This document shows positions 1 through 8,425 of a stretch of DNA of 27,694 nt, piece after piece. The notes under the pieces were generated by a model that was given only the letters and a program-made list of their open reading frames with translations, searched no databases and was not told the origin of the DNA. Position 1 is the stretch's first letter, and each line of letters opens with the position of its first letter. The DNA is taken from positions 1 through 27,694 of IMG/VR virus record IMGVR_UViG_3300032093_000676. The stretch is one strand, 5' to 3'. A program made the translations under genes and the position numbers. The DNA is from a virus.

Positions 1-1247
1 CTCTGTTGTTGGGTAGCCTGTGCAATGGGCGTTGTGCCCCCAGACACGATGGGTGCTGGAGGTGGTGTGATATCAGCCGATGGCGTGATAGGTGGCGCAG
101 GTGGGGGCGTTACGTTTGTAAGCGGTGTCCCAGAAGTCTGAGGTTGGTCAAACGCTTGTTGGATAGCATTGTTTGCAGGGGCTTGCGGTTTGGTTGTGTC
201 TTGAGTTGCCCCAGGCAGAATAGAGTTTGACCGACGCCAGCCGCCAAGGCCACCGCCCATCACCCCGCCAAGAGCCGCACCACCAACAAACGACTCTTTG
301 TACCGCTCAACAGCATCCTGGTCAAAGAACTGGGCTTTATCGTCCACAGCCATCCGAGCACCTTGGCCAGCGCCCTCTTGTAGGGTTTCTGATACGCCTT
401 CTTTTAAGCCAGTAGAAACCGCAGTGGCTCCAGTACGCAAAGCTGCGCCACTAAGACCACCGGGCTTGTCAAGAAAATTAATGGTGTTGCGAAACAAGTT
501 ACCACGGGTTAGTGCTCCTTCTACGCCAACCATACCCAGCCCAGTGTAGGCTGCGCCATAGCCAAGGGCGCTTGGCAGATCAGTCTGACCGCCTGTTTGT
601 TCCCGTTGCTGGCTCAGCATTTCTCCAACGCCGGATGGGTACTGCCCAGCAAAACCAGCCGCAGTTGCTCCAGTACTTAAGTTGCGTTCGGCAACGGCAA
701 TGGCTTGTTTGGCTTTGTCGGCAGCGGCTACATCTTTGGCGGCTTCAGCAGCAGCAAGCGCGGTGCGTCCTTCAGCAAGTGCGGCACGGGTGCCAGTCAT
801 GGCAAGACGGCCAGCCCCGCCAGTTACAAGTGCTTCCGCCATATATGGGGCAGAACCAATAGCCAGCCCAGTTACATAGTCAACACCTGTGCCAACGCCA
901 GTGACATCTTTATATGACTCAATTGCGCCCAACTCTTTGGCTCGTGCAGAACTAATATCTGCTTGTGCTTCATTGCGGACTCGTTGTTTTTGTAGGTAGT
1001 CAGACGTTCCTTCAAGCCCAGCAGCTTTGGTAACTGCTTCTGCCGTTCCATACAGACCAGCTTGATAACGGTCTATAGCCGACCCAAACCGCTGGGAAGT
1101 TTTACCGCCGCTTATGTCATAGTCAAACGACTGCGCAACTTCCGTGATCGGAAGCTTAAAAACTTCAGACGTCCGCTTGATGATTTCTTCATCGCTGGCA
1201 TCCTGTAAAGACGGAAACCGAGAACGAAAATCGGCAAATGAGGGCAT
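1..1247 (-). CDS. large internal virion (ejection) protein, N-terminal part
   Basis: The reading frame starts at ATG 1247 and runs off the window edge without a stop, so only about 415 N-terminal residues are visible. The start reads MPSFADFRSRFPSLQDASDE, resembling the short N-terminal motif of large phage internal virion proteins (T7 gp16-like: FR..YP...D.SDEEL). Next come a Gly/Ala-rich hydrophobic stretch (about residues 110-300, e.g. GVDYVTGLAIGSAPYMAEAL and YPSGVGEMLSQQREQTGG) and a Pro/Thr-rich linker near the window edge. It follows two other probable internal virion genes, matching the gp14-gp15-gp16 order of podoviruses. Ejection through the envelope is the family role; any lytic transglycosylase or other enzyme domain would lie outside the window. 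The class is inferred from context and composition. Confidence 0.7.
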   Translation of the reverse strand, partial: MPSFADFRSRFPSLQDASDEEIIKRTSEVFKLPITEVAQSFDYDISGGKTSQRFGSAIDRYQAGLYGTAEAVTKAAGLEGTSDYLQKQRVRNEAQADISSARAKELGAIESYKDVTGVGTGVDYVTGLAIGSAPYMAEALVTGGAGRLAMTGTRAALAEGRTALAAAEAAKDVAAADKAKQAIAVAERNLSTGATAAGFAGQYPSGVGEMLSQQREQTGGQTDLPSALGYGAAYTGLGMVGVEGALTRGNLFRNTINFLDKPGGLSGAALRTGATAVSTGLKEGVSETLQEGAGQGARMAVDDKAQFFDQDAVERYKESFVGGAALGGVMGGGLGGWRRSNSILPGATQDTTKPQAPANNAIQQAFDQPQTSGTPLTNVTPPPAPPITPSADITPPPAPIVSGGTTPIAQATQQQ

Positions 1248-1250
1248 GGT

Positions 1251-2927
1251 TTACCTTACAAGGGGATTTGCGGCCAATTGATCACGTTGTGTGCGCAATG
1301 CTTGCAGTGCTTGCGCGTTTGCAAGATTTGGTTGCTGCCTCAAAGTTTGCATAGCACGTTCAATTTCTATATCCAAACTACCTATCCGATCAGTAATTGG
1401 GCCTGTCACTTCTGGACTGATGTTTCCATACCTGGGTGCGGGCGCAGGAGTGGGCAAAGGAATTGCAGACGCAGGAGCAGCTACAGCCCCGCCTTTACCA
1501 CCGCCAGCAAATGGATCGCTGCCTGGTTTTGCGTCTTTCATTGCAGCAGCCACGGGATCAACATACCCAGTATTGACCCCAAGGGTGGAGTATTTTTTCT
1601 GGATTGCTTTTATCTGGTCAGGCGTTTTTGCCCCTGACACTTCATCTGCGTAGTTCTGTTGCAGCTTTTCATTGGCTTTGTCTGGCACTGGTTTAGCGTC
1701 GCGTTCTCCAGTAATCTTCTTAAAGAACGTCACATCTTGGATTGGTTTGCCGTCTTTTCTTGCAAAATTTCCTGTGTTTTTGTCGTAGCTGATGGGTTCG
1801 CCGTCAGTATCAGCACCAAGTACCGCCCAATTGCCTGTCTTTTCTCCCAGAGACTTGGCCAAAGAATTGCGGTAGTTGGCGTCAGCGTTGTAGTTTTTAA
1901 CCTTGGCGGCTGATTCCGCAATTTTGCCGGGCGTGAGGAGTTGCTCTTCCGCAAATTTGTCACGGTTAAGTCTTAAAGTATCTTCGTCAACGCCCAGTTT
2001 TTTGGCCTCAATGTCCACTCTTCTTTCTGACAACTTCAATTCTTGATTTTTACGGAAATCTTCTTTGCCGCGCCAATAATTTTCTGGCGATGACGATGTC
2101 ATCATCAAGTCCTGAACTTTGCTTGTCAATAACTGCAAAGTACTGATGTCCGCAGGCAGCACTTCTTGTTTGCCCTTTTTGTCCGTAAGCACAATTGAAT
2201 TCCCGCCCATAGCGTTTTTAGCAATCGTCGCAGTTTTTCCGTCGTCCAATCCTGGAAGTTTGCCTTCGTTATAGATTGGGACGAAGTGTTCTTCAAGTAC
2301 TTTAGCAATGTCGCCATTTGTTTGTTTTAAAGAATCAAAAACGTTTTGCTGGAACCCTAAAGCAATTTCTTGCTTTTGAGCATAACGTTCGGCACGTTTA
2401 CCAGAAGAAATGTTAAGGGCACCCGCTTCTGCTGCTTGTGCTTTTTCGGTCAGACCTGCTGCGTAAAGTCGTTTGGAGTACTCATCTGCCGCCATGTCTT
2501 TAGTCATGGTTGGCCGAGCGGGGTTGTACTGTGCTGCTACTGCTTTTGCTTCTGGAGTTGCTGCTACTTCTCCTTGACGTTGTGCATTTTGACGTAACGT
2601 TTCAGCAATTTGTGCTCGGTCGTAAGCGTCAAATGCGTCCCCAGAATTGTTGGTAAGCATTGCTGCTTGCTGTGGGCCTACGCCAGTATCAGCTTGCAGG
2701 TCACCAGATAACGCAGCTTTTCCAATGCGCCCGTAGGATTCTGCGGCAGCAGATTTAACGGATTCTTTTTCCCGCATCCTGTCTTCAAACTCAATTGCTT
2801 GGCGACGATCAGCAGCTTCACGCATTTCGCGTTCTTTTTTCTTTTCTTCAAGTTCTTGCAGCGTGACATACGTGCCTATCCCGCCCTTGACAAGACCGCT
2901 TGCAAATGCACCAAGATTAAACGCCAT
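1251..2927 (-). CDS. internal virion protein, coiled-coil rich (gp15-like position)
   Basis: A 558-residue protein starting at ATG 2927 with a good Shine-Dalgarno (AGAGGA five bases upstream). Residues about 20-60 are a highly charged Glu/Lys/Arg helix (LEEKKKEREMREAADRRQ). The middle is predicted helical (KLSERRVDIEAKKLGVDEDT), followed by a Gly/Ala/Pro-rich linker (about 470-510) and a C-terminal helix. There is no signal peptide and no recognisable enzyme motif. It lies between a smaller Gln/Ala-rich virion protein and the very large virion protein, the usual place of the second ejection protein in short-tailed phages. Its start overlaps the end of the PAPS-reductase-like gene by 11 bases. 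Function is assigned from position and composition only. Confidence 0.65.
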   Translation of the reverse strand: MAFNLGAFASGLVKGGIGTYVTLQELEEKKKEREMREAADRRQAIEFEDRMREKESVKSAAAESYGRIGKAALSGDLQADTGVGPQQAAMLTNNSGDAFDAYDRAQIAETLRQNAQRQGEVAATPEAKAVAAQYNPARPTMTKDMAADEYSKRLYAAGLTEKAQAAEAGALNISSGKRAERYAQKQEIALGFQQNVFDSLKQTNGDIAKVLEEHFVPIYNEGKLPGLDDGKTATIAKNAMGGNSIVLTDKKGKQEVLPADISTLQLLTSKVQDLMMTSSSPENYWRGKEDFRKNQELKLSERRVDIEAKKLGVDEDTLRLNRDKFAEEQLLTPGKIAESAAKVKNYNADANYRNSLAKSLGEKTGNWAVLGADTDGEPISYDKNTGNFARKDGKPIQDVTFFKKITGERDAKPVPDKANEKLQQNYADEVSGAKTPDQIKAIQKKYSTLGVNTGYVDPVAAAMKDAKPGSDPFAGGGKGGAVAAPASAIPLPTPAPAPRYGNISPEVTGPITDRIGSLDIEIERAMQTLRQQPNLANAQALQALRTQRDQLAANPLVR

Positions 2928-3666
2928 GATTTTCCTCTCGAGTCAGAGCGCGTAGCCCCGACATTTGTTCCGTTACTGCATTATCAATCCGCCGAAGCAA
3001 TTGCACAACGTGCGTATACTTTTCTGGATGGTTTGTTTTGATATAGGCCATACGTTCTACAGAATGGTTGCAGTGTGCAGTGCAGTTCCAGCAATCCAAT
3101 GAGGAGTGCTCCATGCTAAGCCGACCTGACGTGTCAACCCCGCATTCAGTAAGGTACGCCAAAACATCTTCTTTAGTCCAATCTTCAATAGGCTGAATGC
3201 GCTCTACGCCGTCCTGTGTTTGCCCAGATTTAATTGGCGCTTTGCGGGTTTCATCAGAACGTTGTCCTGAAATAATGGCGGTAAAACCAAAATTTCTACA
3301 GGCTTGGGCCAAAGGATGCCATATATTTTCTGAACAACAATCCAAGTAAGTACGCAATGTAATATCTTGGCTCTGCTCAAACTGTTGTCCAGTGGCGGTG
3401 TAGCTTACTGGCACAACGTCAGATGGATACCCGCGCTGCGCAACCGAAGTAGGCTGGTCACTTACGACTTCAAGAAAATTAGGAACTCGGATTTTGAGTT
3501 GCTCCATAGCTTCCTGAATTTCTGGAAAACCGGCATTTGTGTTTACCCAAACCACTGTAATTTTGTCCAAGTAATTTTTTAGTAAGTGCAAACACGCAAG
3601 CGAGTCTTTTCCGCCTGAATACATCAAAGCAACCTTACTATGTCGGACAAACAAATCGTCAAACAT
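2917..3666 (-). CDS. PAPS/APS reductase-family PP-loop protein
   Basis: A 249-residue protein of the adenine nucleotide alpha-hydrolase/PAPS reductase family. From ATG 3666 the PP-loop SGGKDS is at residues 17-22 and the family motif SGQRSDE at 133-139. A Cys-Cys pair lies at 110-111, and CWNCTAHC begins at 192. The spacing CC-X80-CxxC resembles iron-sulfur-binding assimilatory APS reductases, which reduce sulfonucleotides to sulfite; in phages, related proteins can instead serve nucleic-acid modification. The frame stays open upstream (ATG 3681, TTG 3702). ATG 3666 is preferred because it sits one base after the stop of the preceding gene, although no clear Shine-Dalgarno is visible. The gene is inserted between two internal virion protein genes. 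Family is sure, substrate is not. Confidence 0.85.
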   Translation of the reverse strand: MFDDLFVRHSKVALMYSGGKDSLACLHLLKNYLDKITVVWVNTNAGFPEIQEAMEQLKIRVPNFLEVVSDQPTSVAQRGYPSDVVPVSYTATGQQFEQSQDITLRTYLDCCSENIWHPLAQACRNFGFTAIISGQRSDETRKAPIKSGQTQDGVERIQPIEDWTKEDVLAYLTECGVDTSGRLSMEHSSLDCWNCTAHCNHSVERMAYIKTNHPEKYTHVVQLLRRIDNAVTEQMSGLRALTREENHGV

Positions 3667-3667
3667 A

Positions 3668-4576
3668 TTACATAGACGCATACAAGCCGATACCAGACCC
3701 AACCGCAGAACCTAGTCCGCCGTACATAGCGCCTTCAGCTTGCTGCTGTGCGTTATACGCTGAAATATCGGCTTGATACTTACCAACGCCAAGTTGGCCA
3801 ACTTGGTTCCACCCGCTCATAGCAGTTCCTGCTCCGCGATTAAACGAATCAGCAATAGCCAGTTTGTTGGTTACACCAGACTGAGCAGTGTTGACTCCAG
3901 TAGCGCCTGCGCCAACACCTGTATTGGTTGCCGTATTAGCTTGCGATGGCAGACCAGCGTACATGTTGTACGCATTACCCAACTTGGCTAAACCAACTTC
4001 TTTAGCCGCCATACGTGTCTGGTTTTGGGCTTGCGCTTGTGCAGCAGCCGTTAGAACAGAATTGACGTTTTCATTACCAGCCGCAACACCAGAAGTGGGG
4101 TCAATCCCATACTGTTGCTGGCGCATCATTGTTTGTTGGCGTTGATTTTCAGACGCAGTTGCTACATCTGCACCAGCGCGAAGCGCCATCATTTCTTGAT
4201 ATGCAGGTTCGTTGTACTCAACAGCTTCTTTACGAATCGCTTCCATAAGCGGGATACCGCCAGTTTCATAACGTTCACGGTCTTTTTCGGAGTACTCCAA
4301 CTGCTTCTTCATAGTAGCAGATGTAACGTCGTACAAACCCTGTGCCCGTTCTTCTTGCTTAGCAGCAGCCACTTTAAGATCGGGGTAAATGGTGGTCTTG
4401 AACTCTGCCCATTGTTCTTTTGCCAAGGCAGAGAGTTCTCTTTGGGCGATGCCAATATTGGGATCAGGTGCAGGAGCGGCACTTCCGCCGCCTTTACCCC
4501 ACAGCGTACCCAATCGTCCTTTGCCTGTTGACTGAAACGCCAATTCTGGCAGCATTTCAAACTCGTGCATCTTCAT
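3668..4576 (-). CDS. internal virion protein, Gln/Ala-rich (gp14-like position)
   Basis: A 302-residue protein. After a Gly/Pro linker (GGGSAAPAPDPN) it has a helical region (about 40-170) and then a Gln/Ala/Asn-rich region ending in Gly-rich hydrophobic repeats (GAMYGGLGSAVGSGIGLYAS), like the membrane-interacting tails of podovirus ejection proteins. Start ATG 4576 overlaps the GNAT stop as ATGA, which supports this start over the Met two codons downstream. It is the first of three consecutive probable internal virion genes, interrupted only by the PAPS-reductase-like gene. No catalytic motif is seen. Role inferred from size, composition and order. Confidence 0.65.
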   Translation of the reverse strand: MKMHEFEMLPELAFQSTGKGRLGTLWGKGGGSAAPAPDPNIGIAQRELSALAKEQWAEFKTTIYPDLKVAAAKQEERAQGLYDVTSATMKKQLEYSEKDRERYETGGIPLMEAIRKEAVEYNEPAYQEMMALRAGADVATASENQRQQTMMRQQQYGIDPTSGVAAGNENVNSVLTAAAQAQAQNQTRMAAKEVGLAKLGNAYNMYAGLPSQANTATNTGVGAGATGVNTAQSGVTNKLAIADSFNRGAGTAMSGWNQVGQLGVGKYQADISAYNAQQQAEGAMYGGLGSAVGSGIGLYASM

Positions 4577-4995
4577 ACGTGTCCTTTAATCCATCGGCAT
4601 TCTTCGGGGAGCATACCGTATACAAACATATCAGAGCCATCAATGTGCGAGCGGCGCAGCAAACCTTCTTGTTTGTACCCAAGCGCCTCTACAAATTTAA
4701 CCGACACATCGTTGCCGACTTTTACCAATGCGGTAACACGACGGCATTTAAGCTGAATAAACGGGTACGCAAAGCTGCGGTGCAGAAACTCGCGGTTCAA
4801 CCAGCTTTTGCCGGGCACTGCTGCAACACTCATGCTGATTGACGCTCCTGAATACATGTTGTACACAACCCCTGCAATCAACTCACCGTTTTGCTCTAGC
4901 CCAATTGCTATGTCTTCGTTGCTGTTGTCTTCTTCCAACTTCGCCCAGACCCACGTTCTGACTCGTTCATCTTGCCCGTATACCACAGTCTTCAT
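4573..4995 (-). CDS. GNAT-family N-acetyltransferase-like protein
   Basis: A 140-residue protein with the GNAT layout. A central beta-hairpin (residues about 30-60, ELIAGVVYNMYSG) precedes a helix/turn (SWLNREFLHRSFAYPFIQL) and the typical C-terminal segment NDVSVKFVEALGYKQEGLLR. The family transfers acetyl from acetyl-CoA to amines. Similar small GNATs sit among the structural genes of many short-tailed phages, where the substrate is unknown. The stop overlaps the next start by ATGA. A strict R/QxxGxG/A acetyl-CoA loop is not obvious, so activity is not guaranteed. Confidence 0.75.
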   Translation of the reverse strand: MKTVVYGQDERVRTWVWAKLEEDNSNEDIAIGLEQNGELIAGVVYNMYSGASISMSVAAVPGKSWLNREFLHRSFAYPFIQLKCRRVTALVKVGNDVSVKFVEALGYKQEGLLRRSHIDGSDMFVYGMLPEECRWIKGHV

Positions 4996-5006
4996 ACGGG
5001 CGTATC

Positions 5007-5210
5007 TTACCCAGATTGTTGGATTCTGGAAAGGATTAAGTTTAACTGGGTGACAACCTGCGGCAAAGTGGCGGCAGCAGGCAGCGGGGACAAAACAGTT
5101 GACCCTGGCCGTGACCCGGTGATGATCTCTACGTTGGCTTTCAACGGCTCAATAATTCGCCCCAGTTCGGGCGGCAAAGAATTCGTGGCCGGGATACTGG
5201 GTTTCTTCAT
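5007..5210 (-). CDS. small conserved phage protein of unknown function
   Basis: A 67-residue protein whose start ATG overlaps the stop of the nozzle-like gene by four bases (5207-5210). It begins MKKPSIPATNSLPPELGRII and continues with EPLKANVEIITG, a short helix and a C-terminal helix (TLPQVVTQLNLILSRIQQSG). I recall similar tiny proteins (PSIPxTxxLPPE...ILEPLKExVExLTG) between the tail nozzle and acetyltransferase genes of short-tailed phages. No enzymatic motif. It may be a minor virion or assembly protein; that is inference. Confidence 0.7.
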   Translation of the reverse strand: MKKPSIPATNSLPPELGRIIEPLKANVEIITGSRPGSTVLSPLPAAATLPQVVTQLNLILSRIQQSG

Positions 5211-7045
5211 ATCTGCCTGAGTTCCCCAATTGAGGTGGCCATCTTAAAGCTGCGCAACGGAGCATTTCCGGTCAGCTGTACTTCCCAAATATAGCCCTTT
5301 GAAGAAGCAGGCAAACGCACAGGTTCTTGGGATGTTATGCCTTGGGAATACACTTGAACTTCGTCAGAAAATAAAATAAAGTTTACGTTTCTGGTTTCAG
5401 CAATGTTTGGGATGGGGGTCAAAGCACTGCCGCCAAGCAGCATCCCATTAAGCACAATAGAGTTAACTGTACTGTTCAGAGTAGCACCAGACGCCCAAAG
5501 GGCTTGGTTTGCCGCCACAATGGCAGCAACATATGCGTTATACGCTGTTGTATCGTCAATGTAATCCCAGTCAGCCTGAACTTTCACGGCTCCAAAATTA
5601 GTAGGTGCTGGCAGAACAAATTTCTTTGACTTCCATTGGTAGAACAAGTTGTTTACCGTATCTGCATCAAGTTGATAAATTTCTGTTCCTCCGTAGGGGA
5701 CGACATATACGTTTGCTGTTGACCGCTGAACAAACACAGCTTGAGCGTCGGTGTCAAAAGTTACCAACGGCGGAGTATCCCCACGGGTAATGATTAATGC
5801 GGCCTTTGTCGATCCTACGGCGTAGAACGCAATATACATGTTCTGGTATATCGCCCCAATCATCGAAGTGGGTAAGTAAGTCTGCCATTCGTCTCGTGTA
5901 AACAACGGGCGTGAAATTACATCCATTGCCCCTGGAGCAATTGAAACAATTCCGTTGGGGCTGGCGTACAGAACCCCGTATTGGTCGCCTGCAATTGACT
6001 TCTTGGACACGCATGGTTCAAACAATGGCACTTTCTCTTGCGTCATAGCCCCAGGCGTGGAACCTGTAATCAAATACGGGTGCTGTTTTGTACATACAAC
6101 CAGCGTTTGGCCAAACACGCCAAGCCCGACAATCGGAGACCCAACAGTCATCATGTAACCACTTGGCCAAGCGTGAGGCAGGTATGGCTCGCAAAACCAC
6201 ACTTGGTTCCCGGTAAACCCCGCCAAAATGCCGTTTGGCATTGAAACCAAGCCTTGCAACGTGGCAGGCGGCGGGATGTAGTACAGGGAAGGAAGGATAA
6301 CGCCCAAGTTGGCGGATAAGATATTGTCGGCAAAAGTGCCAGTCGCAACGCCAGTGCTGGGGGTTACGGTAACCTGCCCAACATAGAAATAATTGACGGA
6401 GTCAGTTCCGGCAACAGCCCGGTAAATTCGAATTGCTGTGATGTTGTATCCTGCGGACGACACCGGAGCCGTGGCAAACGCGCTGACTGTGACAGTAGCG
6501 TTTGGCTCAACAGTGGAAATCGCTGTGGCGGGACTGGGGCCAGACTCTTCTAAAACTGCGCCAAATGTGTTGACGTATGTATACACATACACACGATCTT
6601 CATGCACAGTTCCAGAACCGCCGCTTTTAACAAGTGTGGGGCCAGTAGTTGGATTTGGAACGCCCATCTGGTAATAGGCATTTGGAAAAGGTTTTACCCC
6701 TGTCCCGCTAGTAGTTGCCAATGCCCAGTTGGTTTTCTTTGGGCCAACGCCATCGGTGTAGTACACCCGGTCGTCAGTGACGTCGGCTACAGGGCCAGGA
6801 ACGACATTGACATCAGTTGTCCACTCAAGCCAAGCAGTCGCACCAGTAGATGTTTTCTCTAACTGGTAGATAGTCTGTACGTTTGAGTTGCCCGTCGTGT
6901 ATGCAAACACTGGCTTGCGCCAGGGGCGTAACTCGCCCGATTGGATTTTTACATTGCTGGCAACCTGCGCTTGATTGGGTTGAAGTAAAGCAGGGCCAGT
7001 GCGGGGGGAAATGCCCGAAAATGCTTCAAGTTTAAGAAAAGGCAT
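5207..7045 (-). CDS. tail nozzle/stabilisation-like beta-propeller protein
   Basis: A 612-residue beta-rich protein. Features are the N-terminal FSGISPRTGPALLQPNQAQ, repeated short beta blades (DDRVYYTDGVGP, DRVYVYTYVNTFG), a fibronectin-like insertion at about 150-240 (EESGPSPATAIS), and the blade VWFCEPYLPHAWP with following hydrophobic strands. Those features characterise T7 gp12/P22 gp10-type proteins that form the distal tail tube or plug the DNA channel. There are no transmembrane segments. Start ATG 7045 has a purine-rich GGGGGAAG upstream. It lies between the lysis block and the internal virion protein block. The class is fairly sure; whether it is nozzle or stabilisation protein is not resolved. 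Confidence 0.7.
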   Translation of the reverse strand: MPFLKLEAFSGISPRTGPALLQPNQAQVASNVKIQSGELRPWRKPVFAYTTGNSNVQTIYQLEKTSTGATAWLEWTTDVNVVPGPVADVTDDRVYYTDGVGPKKTNWALATTSGTGVKPFPNAYYQMGVPNPTTGPTLVKSGGSGTVHEDRVYVYTYVNTFGAVLEESGPSPATAISTVEPNATVTVSAFATAPVSSAGYNITAIRIYRAVAGTDSVNYFYVGQVTVTPSTGVATGTFADNILSANLGVILPSLYYIPPPATLQGLVSMPNGILAGFTGNQVWFCEPYLPHAWPSGYMMTVGSPIVGLGVFGQTLVVCTKQHPYLITGSTPGAMTQEKVPLFEPCVSKKSIAGDQYGVLYASPNGIVSIAPGAMDVISRPLFTRDEWQTYLPTSMIGAIYQNMYIAFYAVGSTKAALIITRGDTPPLVTFDTDAQAVFVQRSTANVYVVPYGGTEIYQLDADTVNNLFYQWKSKKFVLPAPTNFGAVKVQADWDYIDDTTAYNAYVAAIVAANQALWASGATLNSTVNSIVLNGMLLGGSALTPIPNIAETRNVNFILFSDEVQVYSQGITSQEPVRLPASSKGYIWEVQLTGNAPLRSFKMATSIGELRQI

Positions 7046-7063
7046 AGCACTTCCCCCAGTGGG

Positions 7064-7321
7064 TTACTCAGCAGGAGTTTCGGCGGGCACTTCGGCTGGG
7101 ACTTCCGCAGCTTCAGCTTTACGACGACGGGCGGGGCGTGGTTGGCCAGCAATATCTGCTTCCAGTTCTTCCAACAACAGCTGCCCATCTTCGTTTAGTT
7201 GGAACTTACCGCCGTCGTACGTACCGATGATTTTTCGATCAGCCATGATGCCACGGATGATGTTGCCAGCCACGTACTCAGCGCCTGAGGCTTCCATAAA
7301 TTGCTCAAAAGACATCGCCAT
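7064..7321 (-). CDS. small phage protein with acidic Pro/Glu tail
   Basis: An 85-residue protein from ATG 7321, with Shine-Dalgarno GGAG six bases upstream. The N-terminal half looks folded (MSFEQFMEASGAEYVAGNII, then GKFQLNEDGQLLLEEL). It then turns into a basic patch (RPARRRK) and a low-complexity tail with three near-identical EVPAE/ETPAE units. I do not recognise a function. It sits 18 bases upstream of the nozzle-like gene and 53 bases after the endolysin stop. Confidence 0.7.
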   Translation of the reverse strand: MAMSFEQFMEASGAEYVAGNIIRGIMADRKIIGTYDGGKFQLNEDGQLLLEELEADIAGQPRPARRRKAEAAEVPAEVPAETPAE

Positions 7322-7374
7322 TTAAATCTCCAGGGTTGTTAAACACAGGCCCATTATCCAGCAAAAGACAAGCT

Positions 7375-7971
7375 TTACGCAAGGACTGCCAAGGCTTCAT
7401 TGGTGTGTTTGATGCGGTCTTCGAGGCCAATTGTCCCACCGTTGATCTTCTTCGTGAGTGCTGCCCAGTCCCCTGACTCGGCCAGACGGTTGCAGTCATG
7501 CGTTGACCAGAACCACCCTGCCGTCAGTGCCGCATATTTAGGTGTGGCAACCAGCTCTGGCTGCATGACAAAGTCAACGCCCAGGGCTTGGCCTGCGTGA
7601 AAATAATTTGAATGCCCGGTCAATTGGATGCAACCTCTGCCAAAAAAACGCCATCCGTCCCCTGACGCCTCGTCACGGTTTCCCATACGACCGCTGTACA
7701 CTTTATTGGCAATAAGGCGAGGCTGACCAGCGCACTGGTTGGCAACGTCAAGAGTGGGGAAACGCTTGGGCCACAACTTCATCAGTGTGGCTGCGCGGTA
7801 ATTCAAGTTCTCTTGCAGCACCTTAAAGTGTCCACATTCATGGCCGCACTGCCCGATGAATGCAGCCTGCTGTCTCTTGGTGGAGATGTTGAACCGGCCA
7901 AAGGTTTCATTAAGCGCATCAACCCACTCAGGGCCAATGTGCAGCTTTTTGAGTTGTTCACTGTTTACCAT
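7375..7971 (-). CDS. endolysin, glycoside hydrolase family 19 (chitinase/lysozyme-like)
   Basis: A 198-residue single-domain GH19 muramidase/chitinase-like endolysin that would cleave peptidoglycan glycan strands at lysis. Catalytic candidates are Glu45 in GQCGHECGHF and Glu54 in LQENLNY. Downstream are YSGRMGN and GRGCIQLTGHSNY, hallmarks of phage GH19 enzymes. There is no signal peptide or SAR transmembrane segment, so export should depend on the holin encoded upstream. The start overlaps the end of the i-spanin gene by 14 bases. Length is normal for the family. Confidence 0.93.
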   Translation of the reverse strand: MVNSEQLKKLHIGPEWVDALNETFGRFNISTKRQQAAFIGQCGHECGHFKVLQENLNYRAATLMKLWPKRFPTLDVANQCAGQPRLIANKVYSGRMGNRDEASGDGWRFFGRGCIQLTGHSNYFHAGQALGVDFVMQPELVATPKYAALTAGWFWSTHDCNRLAESGDWAALTKKINGGTIGLEDRIKHTNEALAVLA

Positions 7972-8425
7972 TTATCTGATCCCTTACTTTGTTGTAGGTG
8001 TCGATGCAGCTGTTGAGTTGGACGGTGTTTCTGTCTCCTTCGATTGCGATGGCGACAACAGCTTTAATAGCCTCTCTGTAAGCGTCGGGTCTTTCTTCTC
8101 CCCGATCTCTGGCGGGAGGGCTGGAATCTGGGGCGGTTGAAACACAACTTGCGGGGGCTTGGACAGGAAGCCGCAGCTGGCCAGCATCAACAAGCTTATT
8201 AATATCAGACTGTTTTTTAGCAAGATCATTTTTGGCCTTTCTCAATGTTTCGGTTTGGTTGTTGAGTGAAGACATCAGCTCTTGCTCTTTGGCTCGAGAC
8301 GCTTCATTAAGTTTAGCAATCTGAGCCTGCATCTCTGCATCTCGATCAGCATATCCAACATGATGGCCGTAACCGTACGCCCCACCAATTGCGATCATGG
8401 CTGCAATGATCAGATATGGATTCAC
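7958..8425 (-). CDS. Rz: i-spanin (Rz-like)
   Basis: A 155-residue inner-membrane spanin subunit. It has an N-terminal membrane anchor (YLIIAAMIAIGGAYGYGHHVG) and a periplasmic coiled-coil (about 28-78, KLNEASRAKEQELMSSLNNQ), then a Pro-rich linker and a C-terminal helix. With the o-spanin it would fuse inner and outer membranes in the last step of Gram-negative lysis. The start is GTG 8425, overlapping the holin-like gene stop as GTGA. The Rz1 reading frame is completely nested inside this gene in another frame, the classical embedded spanin arrangement. Confidence 0.88.
   Translation of the reverse strand: MNPYLIIAAMIAIGGAYGYGHHVGYADRDAEMQAQIAKLNEASRAKEQELMSSLNNQTETLRKAKNDLAKKQSDINKLVDAGQLRLPVQAPASCVSTAPDSSPPARDRGEERPDAYREAIKAVVAIAIEGDRNTVQLNSCIDTYNKVRDQINGKQ
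7984..8229 (-). CDS. Rz1: o-spanin lipoprotein (Rz1-like), embedded in Rz
   Basis: An 81-residue lipoprotein read out of frame wholly inside Rz. Start ATG 8229 has Shine-Dalgarno AAAGG six bases upstream. The N-terminus is a lipoprotein signal (basic K5, hydrophobic 7-16, lipobox LASC with Cys19), giving a mature protein of about 63 residues anchored to the outer membrane. The mature part is proline-rich (KPPQVVFQPPQIPALPPE), as in known Rz1 proteins. It would pair with the Rz coiled coil in the periplasm. Confidence 0.88.
   Translation of the reverse strand: MILLKNSLILISLLMLASCGFLSKPPQVVFQPPQIPALPPEIGEKKDPTLTERLLKLLSPSQSKETETPSNSTAASTPTTK

Noticed and set aside
1-1230. Several plus-strand ORFs opposite the first gene
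   Set aside because: The minus frame is open for the entire 1247 bases with phage-virion-like sequence; the plus ORFs overlap one another and look like shadows.
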